A stretch of DNA of 6,697 bases from Pseudomonadota bacterium (GTDB lineage: Bacteria; Pseudomonadota; Alphaproteobacteria; Rhizobiales; Aestuariivirgaceae), in contig JAEKFU010000749.1 of assembly GCA_016522385.1 (NCBI GenBank), forward strand, positions 1 to 6,697. Reading direction: 5' to 3'. Positions 6,537 to 6,697 of the stretch are shown here, piece after piece (positions within the stretch are counted from its first letter, which is position 1; each line of letters begins with the position of its first letter). The translations under genes were made by a program, and so were the position numbers. The notes under the pieces were generated by a model that saw only the letters and a program-made list of their open reading frames with translations, was not told where the DNA came from and made no database searches.

Positions 6537-6697
6537 ATGCGAGCACGACAAAAATTTGTGCCGCAGGAGTGTACCCAAGGCCCTGCTGCCCCACTTGAAC
6601 TCGACATCAATCTCGAATCAGACTGTTGTCAATTCATGAACAATTTCATTGCACAGCGCAAACTCGCGATCGACGCTTGGACGGGTTTACCGAAGTA
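6537..6697 (+). CDS. Possible start of a third gene in the operon (partial, unrecognised)
   Basis: An open frame of 53 codons runs from the ATG at 6537 to the window edge without a stop, six bases after the DUF3726 stop. It starts MRARQKFVPQECTQG and continues through ESDCCQFMNNFIAQRK and LAIDAWTGLPK. No family is recognisable. No Shine-Dalgarno is seen before 6537, and codon third positions are poorer in G and C than in the two genes upstream. The real start might therefore be the ATG at 6636 (MNNFIAQRK), or the frame could be chance. The tight spacing and same strand favour a real operon gene. Confidence 0.35.
   Translation, partial: MRARQKFVPQECTQGPAAPLELDINLESDCCQFMNNFIAQRKLAIDAWTGLPK

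Noticed and set aside
6572..6600. GCAGG...CCTGC inverted repeat after the DUF3726 gene as a terminator
   Set aside because: The stem is only 5 bp with a 14-nt loop and no T tract follows; it also lies in a frame that may be coding.

Overview
The window reads like a proteobacterial, most likely alphaproteobacterial, chromosome segment. Coding density is high and GC is moderately high. The transporter, the twin-arginine signal on its binding protein and the DUF3726 gene all fit that group. The assignment is an impression from protein style, since no rRNA or other marker is present.

Left part (1-3625, minus strand): a polyamine-type ABC importer operon, transcribed right to left in the order binding protein (2462-3625), ATPase (1232-2341), first permease (308-1219), second permease (1-311, cut by the window edge). 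This is the potFGHI-like order. The ATPase and permease genes are tightly packed (12-nt gap, then a 4-nt ATGA overlap). A 120-nt gap with two inverted repeats separates the binding-protein gene from the ATPase gene. The binding protein should capture a cationic amine in the periplasm, the two permeases form the membrane channel, and the ATPase dimer powers uptake.

Middle (3626-4233): a 200-nt leader upstream of the binding-protein gene holds a strong Shine-Dalgarno, a possible sigma70-type promoter and a pair of near-identical 11-nt repeats. Upstream of it, on the same strand, is a small gene (3826-4167) for a probably secreted protein with four cysteines and no recognised function. A 66-nt divergent gap follows.

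Right part (4234-6697, plus strand): an apparent operon of a 565-residue protein of unknown function (4234-5931), a DUF3726-family protein (5943-6530, 11 nt later) and perhaps the beginning of a third gene (6537 to the edge). The first two look like a conserved but uncharacterised pair. No RNA genes, insertion sequences, CRISPR arrays or phage features were seen. No gene-free stretch exceeds 300 bases.
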